Shown here in pieces: positions 1-9,053 of a stretch of DNA of 64,000 bases. The number at the start of each line of letters is the position of its first letter. Within the stretch, counting starts at the first letter, position 1. The notes below the pieces were generated by a model. It saw only the letters and a list, made by a program, of their open reading frames with translations. It did no database searches and was not told where the DNA came from. The stretch is from Butyricicoccus sp. OM04-18BH (GTDB taxonomy: Bacteria; Bacillota; Clostridia; Oscillospirales; Butyricicoccaceae). The stretch lies in NCBI RefSeq assembly GCF_003481705.1, contig NZ_QULN01000010.1, positions 1 through 64,000 of the forward strand. Reading direction: 5' to 3'. The translations under genes were made by a program, and so were the position numbers.

Positions 1-2
1 AG

Positions 3-47
3 TACATTGAAATCAACACTACGGAAGATACCGCAGTAGCGGGCTAA
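3..47 (+). CDS. possible C-terminal end of an upstream gene (partial)
   Basis: An open frame enters from the left edge and ends YIEINTTEDTAVAG before TAA. A hairpin follows at once (arms 37-43 and 50-56, TAGCGGG and CCCGCTA) but lacks a T tract. Fourteen residues are too few to assign a family. It may simply be noncoding. Confidence 0.25.
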   Translation, partial: YIEINTTEDTAVAG

Positions 48-99
48 CCCCCGCTACAAACCCCTTTGACAGTGTGTTTTCCTAATAGGCGCTTATCCT

Positions 100-1041
100 A
101 TGAAAACGATACAACGCTGCATTCTGCTCATGGCCACGATACTGATTATATATTTCGCTTCGGCAAACAGCGCACCGCCAGAAACAGTCAGCGAAAGAAC
201 GCTGACTTTGACAGCCGGAGAAAATACGGCATACCGGAACGGCGAAGCGTTCGAACTTGCAGGCAAGCCGTATATTCAGGATCACACCTTTTATTTCCCA
301 CTGCAAGAAGTCACCGAGGCCCTTGGCGGGACGTACCGTGAATATGGCGATACGGCGAAAGTTGAATTTCCTGCATATACGGCGGAATACCATGTCGGGA
401 AAAACAATTATGCAGTAAACGGCGAAGACATCGTTGCCGATGCTCCTGTCAGATGCTTTCCGGCCGACACGAGCGGGACGTATTATGATGCCGCGGCCGA
501 CCGGACACCTGTCCGGCATGACGGGATGATATATTTTCCGCTGGGCTTTACCGGAGTGGATGCTCCGGATCGGTATGCGCCCGGCATCAATTCGCTGCGC
601 TATGCGGCGGATAAAATGGTTATTATATCCACGGTGCAGAACGACGATTGCCTGATTGACAGTACGAATCCGGAAAACAGGCTTGCGACAGGCATGGCAT
701 TTTCGGAGCTTCCGAGCGATATATCTGCGGAATTGCATCCGTCAGACGATAAGGCGTATGTACTGAATTACACAATCGAAAATTATCAATCGAATGACCT
801 GAAGATCTCCGTCATGAGGCGGCTCACAGGAGAGGACACCGAAAATATGGATGGAAAGATATGCAATATCACGGCTTGTTCCCCTCGGTTCCAAACGCCG
901 AGAGGCCTGAAAGCAAGCGATACGGAGCAGAGCATTACGATATTGTACGGGACATGGGACGACCCGTTTCTGGTTTTCTCAACGGAGAATGATTGCGTAG
1001 ACACGATTGAGCTGCGCAAAAATTATTACACGGCAGGTTGA
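100..1041 (+). CDS. exported stalk-domain protein (copper amine oxidase N-terminal-like)
   Basis: 313 residues. The N-terminus has a short charged stretch and a hydrophobic run (residues 5-22), which looks like a signal peptide. Residues 35-110 (TLTLTAGENTAYRNG, then FYFPLQEVTEALGGTY and VEFPAYTAEYHVGKN) match the pattern of the copper amine oxidase N-terminal-like stalk domain, an extracellular fold common in Firmicutes surface proteins. A second half-motif (MIYFPLGF) follows near residue 145. The C-terminal half is not recognised. No good ribosome binding site precedes the ATG. It is the first of a plus-strand row of exported proteins. An enzymatic role is not indicated. Confidence 0.6.
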   Translation: MKTIQRCILLMATILIIYFASANSAPPETVSERTLTLTAGENTAYRNGEAFELAGKPYIQDHTFYFPLQEVTEALGGTYREYGDTAKVEFPAYTAEYHVGKNNYAVNGEDIVADAPVRCFPADTSGTYYDAAADRTPVRHDGMIYFPLGFTGVDAPDRYAPGINSLRYAADKMVIISTVQNDDCLIDSTNPENRLATGMAFSELPSDISAELHPSDDKAYVLNYTIENYQSNDLKISVMRRLTGEDTENMDGKICNITACSPRFQTPRGLKASDTEQSITILYGTWDDPFLVFSTENDCVDTIELRKNYYTAG

Positions 1042-1112
1042 CATGCGGCCTGTAATGTTCTCCTTATAAAATGTATGCATACATTAATTATTTACAAGGA
1101 GAAAATCCAAAT

Positions 1113-1385
1113 ATGGCAAATGGTACCCTTAAGATACTGTCGGATTCGCAGAAAACGTATTGTAAGTATGCTTATACCTATGGCGGTACTACCTATTCTG
1201 ATATTCATACGTTTACCACTGGCGGACGCACCTCACAGTCGATTGCTCCTGCCATTTCGACATCGAAGGTATCGCTTTCAGAACTTAATCCGGCATCTGT
1301 TTCGGCCAATAAGGTAATTGCAAAAACGAATGCATGTATGTACGAATATGGTATCAACCAGTTCTATAGAATTTCTCCTTTATAA
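1113..1385 (+). CDS. small hypothetical protein, fibronectin III-like fragment
   Basis: 90 residues if started at the ATG at 1113, which has AAGGAG 13 bases upstream; the frame is open back to 1071 without a ribosome site. The segment YCKYAYTYGGTTYSDIHTFTTG resembles the end of a fibronectin III-like module from a surface protein. It has no signal peptide and ends abruptly in YEYGINQFYRISPL. It may be a remnant of a larger secreted protein. Confidence 0.4.
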   Translation: MANGTLKILSDSQKTYCKYAYTYGGTTYSDIHTFTTGGRTSQSIAPAISTSKVSLSELNPASVSANKVIAKTNACMYEYGINQFYRISPL

Positions 1386-1388
1386 AGC

Positions 1389-1402
1389 TTGTTCGCGAAC
1401 AA
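1389..1402. promoter_or_regulatory. 14-bp perfect palindrome upstream of the WG/SLH pseudogene
   Basis: TTGTTCGCGAACAA is perfectly self-complementary and lies 55 bases before the ATG of the WG/SLH gene. It could be an operator. It is the reverse arrangement of the Gram-positive LexA half-sites (GAAC before GTTC), so no regulator is assigned. Confidence 0.3.
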
Positions 1403-1456
1403 CTATAAAAGAGAAAATAACTCTGCTTATGTAAACAGGAGAAAGGTAGAACTAAT

Positions 1457-2689
1457 ATGAAACTAATAGTCCACAGAGCACTCCCGTCCGCTCTGGCACT
1501 CAGCCTGTGTTTGTCGAGCGCGGGCGCAGCGTGGTACGGCCGTGATATTCAGCGGCAGGAAAGCGGAAATTATGTGCTTTACGAGCCGTACTCGGATAAA
1601 AATATCATCGAAACACCGTATCATCTGTACGAACTGACGTATATCGGCAGCGCGGACGGCATGGCAGGCGTTCACAGCACGCAGGTTCCGTATTACTGCG
1701 CGAAAAACGGCAGCGAGATTTTCCTCTGGAACGCAAGCGGTCGAAACATCGTTTCCGACAGCGGACTCCGCGCCGCCGGTTTTATCAGTGATGGCGGATA
1801 CATGGTTGTGCAGAATGTGCAGAATGGTTTATACGGCGTCTGGTCAGCAGAAAAAGGACAGCTTACCGTGCCGTGTCGTTATCAGTCGGTTCGCCTGCTG
1901 ACCGGACAGTATGAGGGCACCGAAGCGCCGCCGCCGGAAATTGTCGTGGCGGCCACGATGAACGGACAGACATGGACACCGCTGCGCTCCTATGACGGAA
2001 AAGTGTTTCTCCCGGGAGAATTTGACGAAATTTCGACGTCTTCCGGTCTCTTGGCTGTCCGCAAGGGTGGCTGAACCGCATATTACGATATGCGAGAAGG
2101 AACGGCAGCAATACCGCAAACGGCGGCGAACCGCAGTCAGATGAGCGCGTGGGCGGCGGACGAAGTCGAGAAAGCGGTCATGGCGGAACTGGTCCCTGAG
2201 GAGCTTCAGCGGCAATATACAAAACCTTGCACGCGACAGGAATTCTGTCAGCTGGTTGCGGCAATCACGCAGAAACGTACCGGAAATACTGTTCAGCAGC
2301 TGATCGTCTATCGCGGCGGCACGGACAGCAGTTTTACGGACACGGATAATGCAGATGTCTTGGCATGTGCGTCGCTTGGCATTGTGAACGGCGTCGGAAA
2401 CGGCAGATTTGCACCGGATGCCCATATTACGCGCGAGCAAGCGGCCACGATGCTGGTCCGCGCAGCGGGTATTCTTGACATCCGCACCAACCGCGAACAC
2501 ACGCCTTTTAATGATGCAGATCGTATTTCGACATGGGCGAAAGCGGCCGTGGCCGAGGTCAGCGCCATGCAGACAGAGGACGGCACTATGGTCATGCAGG
2601 GCGTCGGCAGCAATCGCTTCGCGCCGAGCGATCCTTACACACGAGAACAATCAATTATAACCGCATACCGGCTGTTCCGGATGAAATGA
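1457..2689 (+). pseudogene. WG-repeat/SLH-domain surface protein split by an in-frame TGA
   Basis: Two open stretches in the same frame, 1457-2074 (205 codons) and 2090-2689 (199 codons from its first ATG), are separated only by a TGA at 2072-2074. Reading through gives one protein: a signal peptide (SALALSLCLSSAGAAW), WG-type repeats (NGLYGVWSAEKGQLTVPCRYQSV), and two SLH-like segments (VLACASLGIVNGVGNGRF and ITREQAATMLVRA, then a second degenerate copy ending YTREQSIITAYRLF). The intact paralogue at 32557-33939 has the same signal-WG-SLH order. TGG to TGA is the simplest explanation. SLH domains normally bind pyruvylated wall polymers. Confidence 0.7.
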
Positions 2690-2710
2690 TTTCAAAGTTG
2701 TGTTCGAAAA

Positions 2711-2752
2711 TATATGCATACACTCTCTAAGGAGAATATTCGAATTTAAATG
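2711..2752 (+). repeat. leader repeat shared with 1072-1113
   Basis: TATGCATACA followed a few bases later by AAGGAGAA and an AT-rich stretch to an ATG occurs both here and before the small gene at 1113. Here the ATG is followed at once by TAA, so the copy is non-functional or marks a deleted gene. The rest of the 256-base gap 2690-2945 is AT-rich with no recognisable gene. Confidence 0.4.
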
Positions 2753-2945
2753 TAAACTGATTCCACTATCATTTTCCCATTTTATTTTTTTCGTTATTGA
2801 CCCCCAGCATCTCATCAATAGGAAACGAAAGTATTCGAAATCATTTATACTCAGAAACATACAAATTTTTACTTCAGTACCGTTTCCCTTGCTGTAAATC
2901 TTATGGAAATACATTGAGATAAAAGTACATTAAAGAAAGGACGCG

Positions 2946-4523
2946 ATGAAAATAAAGATACACGAGCTGCTGAGCCTGCCGCTGGCCGCGCTGCTGCTGA
3001 GTACGGCGTTCGCGGCGGAGCCGGAATGGAAAGAAGTGACCGATGCCGGGCAGTTGTTCGGACTCGGGGAATACGCGGCGGACTGGGACGCGCAGACGCA
3101 GACGCTTCGGCTGTATACGGACGAGCGGGGAACGCTGAATGAGTTCCGCACAATCGAACACGTGCTTGAGCAGCCGCAGCCGACGCTTCTTGAGCGCGAT
3201 GCGTATTTCCTGCTCCCGCGCGATGGGAAATATGCGATTTTCAGCCGCGATGGCGAACAGCTCACCGCGTACCGATATAATGGTGTGGAGTTCTATGGAG
3301 ATGTTGCAGTCGGCACTTTTTCGCCGGATGATATGACATTGTGGGACGCTGACCTCATCGACCTGAAAACGAAGAAGGTCATTGCATCGTCCGGTGCCGG
3401 AGAGCCGATAGGGGTCTCGCCGGACGAACGCTCGTTTACCGTGGGAGATACGGTTTATGACGCGGACGGCAATATCCTGTTTCAGACCGAAGTGGGGAAT
3501 ATCGTGTCGCCTGAAGTCCGAGAAACGGCGCAGGGCGTGCTGTGGATTGGCAGCCGCGATGGGAAGAACGCGCTTTACTATGATAATACCTGTGTCAGCG
3601 GGCAATATGATGACATTCAGCCGTATGATATCGGCGACACGCAGCTGTTTACGGCGTCGTCGGACGGGACAGAAGCGCTTATGGATACGGACGGCCGGGA
3701 AATCACGAAAACCACAGGCGATATCATGCTGCTCGCGTCCGGCCTTGCCGCAGTGACGGACGGGAATACCGTGACATACTGGAACCAAGGCGGTCAGGCG
3801 GCGTCGTTTGAGCAGTACGCGGCGGTACAATGCTTTGTCGGCGAGAAAACGGATGCTTTCGACCGTGTGCTTGTGCAGACCAAAGCAGGAAAGTGGGGCG
3901 TCGTGCGGCAGGACAGCACGGTGCTGCTTGCGCCCGAATTTGACGGCGTAACGAACGTGGTCGGGAGCAATTCACTTTGCGTGCTGCAAAACGGGAACAC
4001 GCGGCAGATTTGCAATCTGGACAGCGGCACAGCGCTGAACATCCCGGCAGAGGGCGAAATCTACACGGGCGAGGCATTTGACGTCGGCACGGCGGACGAA
4101 ATCGCCTGCGTTGTCACCCTGCCGAACGGCGTGCGTACAGCCAGCCTGTACGACAGGAACGGCACGCTTCTGCGCGAAAATATCCGCGCCGCGTTCCGGC
4201 AGAACGGGCAGACGCTGTATGCGCAGGTGACTGAGCCCGCGGCGGACGGCTACACCGAGGTGCTTACGGACGAGGAGGGCGCCATATTGTTCGCCGCCCC
4301 GAGCGGGCAGATGGTGACGTATGTCGCCCCGGCGGTCATCTGCACCGCCAAAGCGGGGATAGAAACATTCGCTGCCGACCGGTCGTTTCTTCGCATGTAT
4401 TTCACCTCGACAGCGCCGGTCAGCAGAGAAGAGCTGTTCGAGAAAAGGGAAATCGGCGTTATTCTGCTTGCGGCGGCAGGATTGCTAAGCATTGGGTATG
4501 CAGTATATCGCAAACACAGATAG
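2946..4523 (+). CDS. exported WG-repeat protein with C-terminal membrane anchor
   Basis: 525 residues. A signal peptide (LLSLPLAALLLSTAFAAE) is followed by a long run of WG-type repeats, visible as DGKYAIFSRDGEQLTAYRY and GKWGVVRQDSTVLLAPEFDGV with degenerate units between. A single hydrophobic span (IGVILLAAAGLLSIGYAVY) and a basic tail YRKHR close the protein, so it is probably anchored in the membrane with the repeats outside. The ribosome site is AAAGAAAGGA. Unlike its neighbours it has no SLH domain. WG-repeat proteins have no single known function. It is the last plus-strand gene before the conjugative element and converges with it. Confidence 0.65.
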   Translation: MKIKIHELLSLPLAALLLSTAFAAEPEWKEVTDAGQLFGLGEYAADWDAQTQTLRLYTDERGTLNEFRTIEHVLEQPQPTLLERDAYFLLPRDGKYAIFSRDGEQLTAYRYNGVEFYGDVAVGTFSPDDMTLWDADLIDLKTKKVIASSGAGEPIGVSPDERSFTVGDTVYDADGNILFQTEVGNIVSPEVRETAQGVLWIGSRDGKNALYYDNTCVSGQYDDIQPYDIGDTQLFTASSDGTEALMDTDGREITKTTGDIMLLASGLAAVTDGNTVTYWNQGGQAASFEQYAAVQCFVGEKTDAFDRVLVQTKAGKWGVVRQDSTVLLAPEFDGVTNVVGSNSLCVLQNGNTRQICNLDSGTALNIPAEGEIYTGEAFDVGTADEIACVVTLPNGVRTASLYDRNGTLLRENIRAAFRQNGQTLYAQVTEPAADGYTEVLTDEEGAILFAAPSGQMVTYVAPAVICTAKAGIETFAADRSFLRMYFTSTAPVSREELFEKREIGVILLAAAGLLSIGYAVYRKHR

Positions 4524-4575
4524 AATATATGCTGTATACACTTGCTATATGAAAAGATAGTTGACTTTATCTGAA

Positions 4576-5469
4576 TTAGAGCTTCCCTCTAATTTTCCCT
4601 CTCAGCCACCGCTTTTCGTCCACAAACGACCGGATCTGCACGACTACCCTATCCCCTACTCTGAACTCGTCATCGCTGAACTGCTGCGCGTACCGGCAGA
4701 CCACCGTACAGCCGTCGGTCAGACGGCAGAATACACCGCCGGCGTACTTGCTTGAAATTGTGCCGATGCGGCTGGAACCAACAGAGTGCCGCAGTTCCGC
4801 ATTGAGATACGGGTCCGTGCCGACATCGCGAACAGACAGGGCAAGCATATCCTCACCGACACTGAGCACTTTCGCCTGAAGCTGCTGGCCTGCATGATAT
4901 TCTTCCCGCATATCCGCGAGATAGGTATAGCTCATTGCCTGCTGTCCCATCGTCACATCGAAGCCGCAAGCCGTCACTGTAATGCGGGTCGGACCACAGG
5001 CCAGCACAGACGCCGAAACCACATCTCCCTCGGTAATATGCTGTACATTCAGCGCGTGCCACCGCTGCTGCTCCAAAGCGAGCGAACGCGCCGCGACCGC
5101 ACATTCCCCCTCACGGTCTACGCCGATGATGATGTAGTCGATTTCCGCGCCAATCACGCTGTTCGGGTTGATGCCGGTCGGCTCCAGCCAGAACAGCGGC
5201 AGCGGGATCAGCACCTTCACCAGATGCCGCATGACTACCATGCAGGTCAGTGCCTGTTCCATGTTCTCATCGGTCGGGAACGGAATGGTTTCCAGACCAA
5301 TCACTGTATTCCGCAGCAGCGAACGTGAAGAAAACGAAGCGTAAATCGCGTTCCATTCCTCGCGTTCCTCGTCAGACAGGTTGCGGTCAAGCTCTGCAAA
5401 CGCAGTCGCATTGAACTCTCTGCGCGAAGTCGAAAGACGTTCCAGCAGTTCTCTGGTATCAATTTTCAT
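4576..5469 (-). CDS. S1-type OB-fold protein of the conjugative element
   Basis: 297 residues. The C-terminal 150 residues contain two S1-like RNA-binding segments (ITEGDVVSASVLACGPTRI with a later HAGQQLQAKVLSVGEDMLALSVRD, and VGSSRIGTISSKYAGGVFCRL with FRVGDRVVVQIRSFVDEKR). The N-terminal part (TRELLERLSTSRREFNATAF) is helical and unassigned. It overlaps the upstream gene by 11 bases, so it is probably translationally coupled to the repA operon. A role in RNA binding or plasmid-like replication control is inference from fold and context. Confidence 0.6.
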   Translation of the reverse strand: MKIDTRELLERLSTSRREFNATAFAELDRNLSDEEREEWNAIYASFSSRSLLRNTVIGLETIPFPTDENMEQALTCMVVMRHLVKVLIPLPLFWLEPTGINPNSVIGAEIDYIIIGVDREGECAVAARSLALEQQRWHALNVQHITEGDVVSASVLACGPTRITVTACGFDVTMGQQAMSYTYLADMREEYHAGQQLQAKVLSVGEDMLALSVRDVGTDPYLNAELRHSVGSSRIGTISSKYAGGVFCRLTDGCTVVCRYAQQFSDDEFRVGDRVVVQIRSFVDEKRWLRGKIRGKL

Positions 5470-6001
5470 GTTTTTTCCCTCCGTTATGTTGTTTCAGTGT
5501 TAGTTTTCCGTTCTGCTCCGGATACGCTAGCAGACAGGACAGATCAGACGGTATGCGCCCGGCCTGCATCGCGTCCTCCAACAGCAGAACCGTGAGCGTG
5601 GATGCAGGCTCTGCGACAATATCGCGCTCCGGCAGTGCGAATATTTTCTGTTCCCGCGAGAGAAAAAACACTCGCGCCAGCAGACCAGACTGCGCTCCCA
5701 GTGCGTACAGTGAATTTCGCGCTGTGCGTTCAAAAATCGGCAGCTCTCTTGGGAAAATCGCCAAAATGAGATCTATCGCATTCGGGATAAACGGCTCATA
5801 TTGCGGTCCGACTGCCGAGATCACGCCGTCAAATTCCCGCAGATAACCCGCGTCCCGAAGCTGGCGGCAGATGGGGCCTATCGCGTTAGGTGAAGTACCA
5901 AACTGCCGGTGCAGCAAGGTCAGTGCCTGACTTTTTCGCATACAGCCGGTCTTTTTCAGCACTTCCAGTAAGTATTTCTGCTCCGGGCTCCAAAATCTCA
6001 T
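5459..6001 (-). CDS. winged-helix-like accessory protein downstream of RepA
   Basis: 180 residues. The N-terminus (SPEQKYLLEVLKKTGCMRKSQALTLL then FGTSPNAIGPICRQLRDAGYL) has the helix-turn-helix-wing pattern of a DNA-binding winged helix. The C-terminal half is unassigned. It resembles families of unknown function annotated in Clostridia mobile elements. Its ATG overlaps the repA stop as ATGA and its end overlaps the S1-like gene. The protein at 9050-10057 has a similar layout. Function unknown; DNA binding is inferred. Confidence 0.55.
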   Translation of the reverse strand: MRFWSPEQKYLLEVLKKTGCMRKSQALTLLHRQFGTSPNAIGPICRQLRDAGYLREFDGVISAVGPQYEPFIPNAIDLILAIFPRELPIFERTARNSLYALGAQSGLLARVFFLSREQKIFALPERDIVAEPASTLTVLLLEDAMQAGRIPSDLSCLLAYPEQNGKLTLKQHNGGKKHEN

Positions 6002-7038
6002 GTGGAAAGCCTCCGTTTCAGGCGATTTGCCACCGGATAAAGCATTTCCTCGCTGCGGGACTCCATCAGACAGCTGAACAGCACCTTGGCGGCATACACA
6101 ATGGCGTTCCTGCGGATTTCCAGATCATTGGCCTGTATCCGCAGCACCGCCGCCTCGGCAATCTCAAAGGTCAGTCCCCACAGCTTTTCGCGCACATAGT
6201 CCTGCGGATAGGTGCAGTTGCCGATGCGAAGCTCGCTGCAATAATACAGCCAGTGCAGGCAATCGTCCAGCAGGTTACGTTCCGCATCTACAAAATCCTG
6301 AAATACCGCTCTGCGCTCTATCTCCTGCAATTCTGCGCGTTCGCGCGTCCGACCGATGAACGAACTCTCCTCAGTAAAACTATTTTCTGTATTTCTTATC
6401 TCTTTCTTACTTGTGTGCGGTTTCGACAGGTCTTGAACTGCGGTTTCCGCACCTCTTGATGTGCCGTTTTCGCAGGTCTTGCACTGCAATTCCGGCAGGT
6501 CTGATGCAGCCGTATATAACGGTTTTGCGTCCGTATCCGGCATTTCGGAGCAGTTTTCCTTGTTGCTGTCCATATCATCTTCATTTTCCAGACCTGTATT
6601 TTCGGCAGGTCTGTTTTCGTTTGCGGAGAACGGTGCGCAGTCGTAGGCAAACGCCGCTTTTTCAGCGAAAACCACTTCTGCCAGATAAATACGGTTCGGC
6701 AGACCGCGCCCCTGCCTCTGCTCCCAGACAAGGTGCTTTTCGGTCAGCTCCTTAAAGCAGGCAATCGCCTTGCGATAGGAAATCTGCATTTCCCGCGCTA
6801 AATCTTCACGGGTGTAAATAACATAGACCTCGCCGTAGCGGTTCACCCAGCCGTTGCGTCGGGAAAGCTGAAATCGGTTGAGCAGAAACGTGTACGCTAC
6901 CTTGCTTTCCAGCGTCATATCCGAATAGCCGCTGTCGCTGAACAGCCAGCGCGGCATCTGCATATGGTAATACGATATGATGTTGTTCAGCTTCATCAGC
7001 CCGAAAGATGGGCGATTTTCGTTATTTTCCTGTTTCAT
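5998..7038 (-). CDS. repA: replication initiator protein, RepA_N type
   Basis: 346 residues. The N-terminal 130 residues match the RepA_N domain well: YHMQMPRWLFSDSGYSDM, LESKVAYTFLLNRFQLSRRN, GWVNRYGEVYVIYTREDLA, then IACFKELTEKHLVWEQRQGRG. A low-complexity acidic linker (about 135-230) leads to a C-terminal helical domain that in such proteins loads the replisome or binds the host helicase loader. RepA_N proteins drive theta replication of plasmids and of ICEs in their circular form. It overlaps virD4 and the downstream gene by four bases each (ATGA), so these genes are read as one coupled operon. Confidence 0.85.
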   Translation of the reverse strand: MKQENNENRPSFGLMKLNNIISYYHMQMPRWLFSDSGYSDMTLESKVAYTFLLNRFQLSRRNGWVNRYGEVYVIYTREDLAREMQISYRKAIACFKELTEKHLVWEQRQGRGLPNRIYLAEVVFAEKAAFAYDCAPFSANENRPAENTGLENEDDMDSNKENCSEMPDTDAKPLYTAASDLPELQCKTCENGTSRGAETAVQDLSKPHTSKKEIRNTENSFTEESSFIGRTRERAELQEIERRAVFQDFVDAERNLLDDCLHWLYYCSELRIGNCTYPQDYVREKLWGLTFEIAEAAVLRIQANDLEIRRNAIVYAAKVLFSCLMESRSEEMLYPVANRLKRRLST

Positions 7039-9053
7039 ATGTCTTTTCCTCCTTGGTTCAGTGCGTCTTGTATCTCTTGTAACTGCTGCGCAGTCAGTGC
7101 CGGAGCGGAACAGCTTTCCTCTTTTTCAAAGTGAAGCAGATTGGCATAAACCGCTTGCTCAGCAGAGCGTTTCGGCTGTTTTGTCTGCGTTTTGCGGGGC
7201 TCTTCTTCCACCTCGTTCGTTTTGCCATGATACTTCGCGATAGACAATGTTCGCAGCTTTTTGAAGTCTGCAAACTCCGGTGGCGTGACCTTATACAGCA
7301 GCATAGGAAGCTGTCCGCGCAGCATGACGATGCTTTTCGCATTATCCAGCCGCAGAACCTCGTCCGGCTGCATCAGCGCCCGCTGGGTATTGCTTCGCGT
7401 CTGTGAATACGGACGGGACAGGTTCGCCACCGGCGAAAACAGCGGTGTCTGCGGCTGCTGATTATTCGTAACGCGAATGGTGGTCATGCCGCATTTTTCG
7501 CTGATAAACTGCGCGCTTGTCGTATCGTTCACGCCAAGACAGATCGTCGCGTCACAGCAGGCCGTGATCTCCTCCCATTCGCGGCGCGGATAAATATCGG
7601 CGAGCTGTGCGATGGACTGCACGATGACGATACAGTTCATGCGGAAACCGCGTGTAAACGCGATGGAACGCTTGAAATCGCCCAGTTTGCCGATGGATGG
7701 AAACTCGTCCAGTACGAAATTCACCGGCACCGGCAGCTTGCCGTCCTCTGTTTCGCGCCGCGCGTACTGCTCCAGCCGCGAAAATATCATCGTGAAAAAC
7801 AGCGAGGACAGAAATGCGTAAGTATGATCCTGTGCGGACAGGATACAGAAATAAGCGCAAGGCTTGTGTCCGGGGAGCGTCAGGTCAATCGTGCTGTCTG
7901 CTGTGAGCGCGTCTACCAGCTTGTCCTGAAACACATTCAGACGATTGCCCAGACCGATCACGATATTGCCGCGTATGTTCTCCTTTGCCTGCAAAAACAA
8001 TCCGTAAGGGCCTTTGGCCGGGTGTCCGGCGGGCAGCAGCTTAATCTCACGGTCGATTTTCTCCAATCCGTTTTCGGTCAGCAGCGAAAGTATCCGCCCG
8101 AGCCGCCGCTGTGACAGCGGAAGCACGTTTCCCGAAACGTCTTTATCGTTCTGCACATAGTACAGCAGTGCGGTAAGCAGGTTCAGTTCGGCTTTCGCCC
8201 AGAAATCCCCGGCTTCTTTCTCGGACGAGGTGTTGTTGATGATGGTAGCCGCGATGATCGGGATCAGGCGTTCGTCATAGTCGGCCTCGCCAATGCAGTT
8301 CCAGTGGTCGGAATGTTCCATCTCAAGCAGGTTGAACACACGGACTTCATATCCCATATCAGCGAGATAACCGGCGGTGCTTTCATACAGCTCGGCTTTG
8401 GGATCGGTAAGTATCATGCTCTCTCTGCGCTTGACGCACTGGAAAATCATCGGACGCACAAAGCCCCAGCTTTTGCCCGTACCCGGTGCGCCGATCACCA
8501 GCATATTTCCGGCAAGACCGCTTTTGCTGCTCGACGCGATGTACAGCGAAAAGCGGTTGTCGTCCAGCGGATCATCGCGGTGCTTGCCGTATATCGTGCC
8601 GGTAAGGTCGTCCAGTCTGCCTGTTTCCAGTACATCTTTCATTTCCTCCGGCTTCATAAACCGTGAAGTGCCGTGTGTGCCGTCCGGCAGAATGTCAAAG
8701 CCGCGCTTGTCGCGTACCGGGTGATAGCCGGACAGCCAGTTAAAACCTTTCCTCGTCAGCAGACACGCCAGAACGAGCAGTGCGGCGGTGAGTCCAAGTC
8801 CGGTGAGCGTAAACGGCGCAATCAGATTGCGGAACGGGTTCACCACCCAAATGCTTGCGATATTGCTTTCTGCGTTGAAAGACTGCCGGATACCGAGCCG
8901 CACCGAATTTACGATCATGCCGTAAAAGTACCAGCCCATACCGCCGAGGACGGCATACGGCCGCCAATCTGCGCTGTGCTTGGCTTTCCAACGCTCCAGA
9001 CGCTTATTCAGACGTTGTTCCAGTTTGGCAATCCGTTCAGACAGCGGTGTCAT
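7035..9053 (-). CDS. virD4: VirD4/TraG-type coupling protein
   Basis: 672 residues. Two N-terminal membrane spans (about 33-52 and 75-100) anchor a cytosolic ATPase domain with Walker A GAPGTGKS at 188-195, a Walker B-like VNFVLDEFPSIGKL, and the motif DLTLPGHKPCAYFCI. This is the hexameric motor that brings the relaxosome to the mating channel. Family size is normal (550-750). The last 60 residues are variable and charged. It overlaps repA and the upstream gene by four bases. The relaxase it should couple to is not in the window. Confidence 0.9.
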   Translation of the reverse strand: MTPLSERIAKLEQRLNKRLERWKAKHSADWRPYAVLGGMGWYFYGMIVNSVRLGIRQSFNAESNIASIWVVNPFRNLIAPFTLTGLGLTAALLVLACLLTRKGFNWLSGYHPVRDKRGFDILPDGTHGTSRFMKPEEMKDVLETGRLDDLTGTIYGKHRDDPLDDNRFSLYIASSSKSGLAGNMLVIGAPGTGKSWGFVRPMIFQCVKRRESMILTDPKAELYESTAGYLADMGYEVRVFNLLEMEHSDHWNCIGEADYDERLIPIIAATIINNTSSEKEAGDFWAKAELNLLTALLYYVQNDKDVSGNVLPLSQRRLGRILSLLTENGLEKIDREIKLLPAGHPAKGPYGLFLQAKENIRGNIVIGLGNRLNVFQDKLVDALTADSTIDLTLPGHKPCAYFCILSAQDHTYAFLSSLFFTMIFSRLEQYARRETEDGKLPVPVNFVLDEFPSIGKLGDFKRSIAFTRGFRMNCIVIVQSIAQLADIYPRREWEEITACCDATICLGVNDTTSAQFISEKCGMTTIRVTNNQQPQTPLFSPVANLSRPYSQTRSNTQRALMQPDEVLRLDNAKSIVMLRGQLPMLLYKVTPPEFADFKKLRTLSIAKYHGKTNEVEEEPRKTQTKQPKRSAEQAVYANLLHFEKEESCSAPALTAQQLQEIQDALNQGGKDI

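Noticed and set aside
1389..1402. LexA box
   Set aside because: The half-sites are in the reverse order to the Gram-positive LexA consensus and no SOS gene is near.
2072..2074. TGA read as tryptophan
   Set aside because: Many intact genes in the window end in TGA, so the standard code applies.
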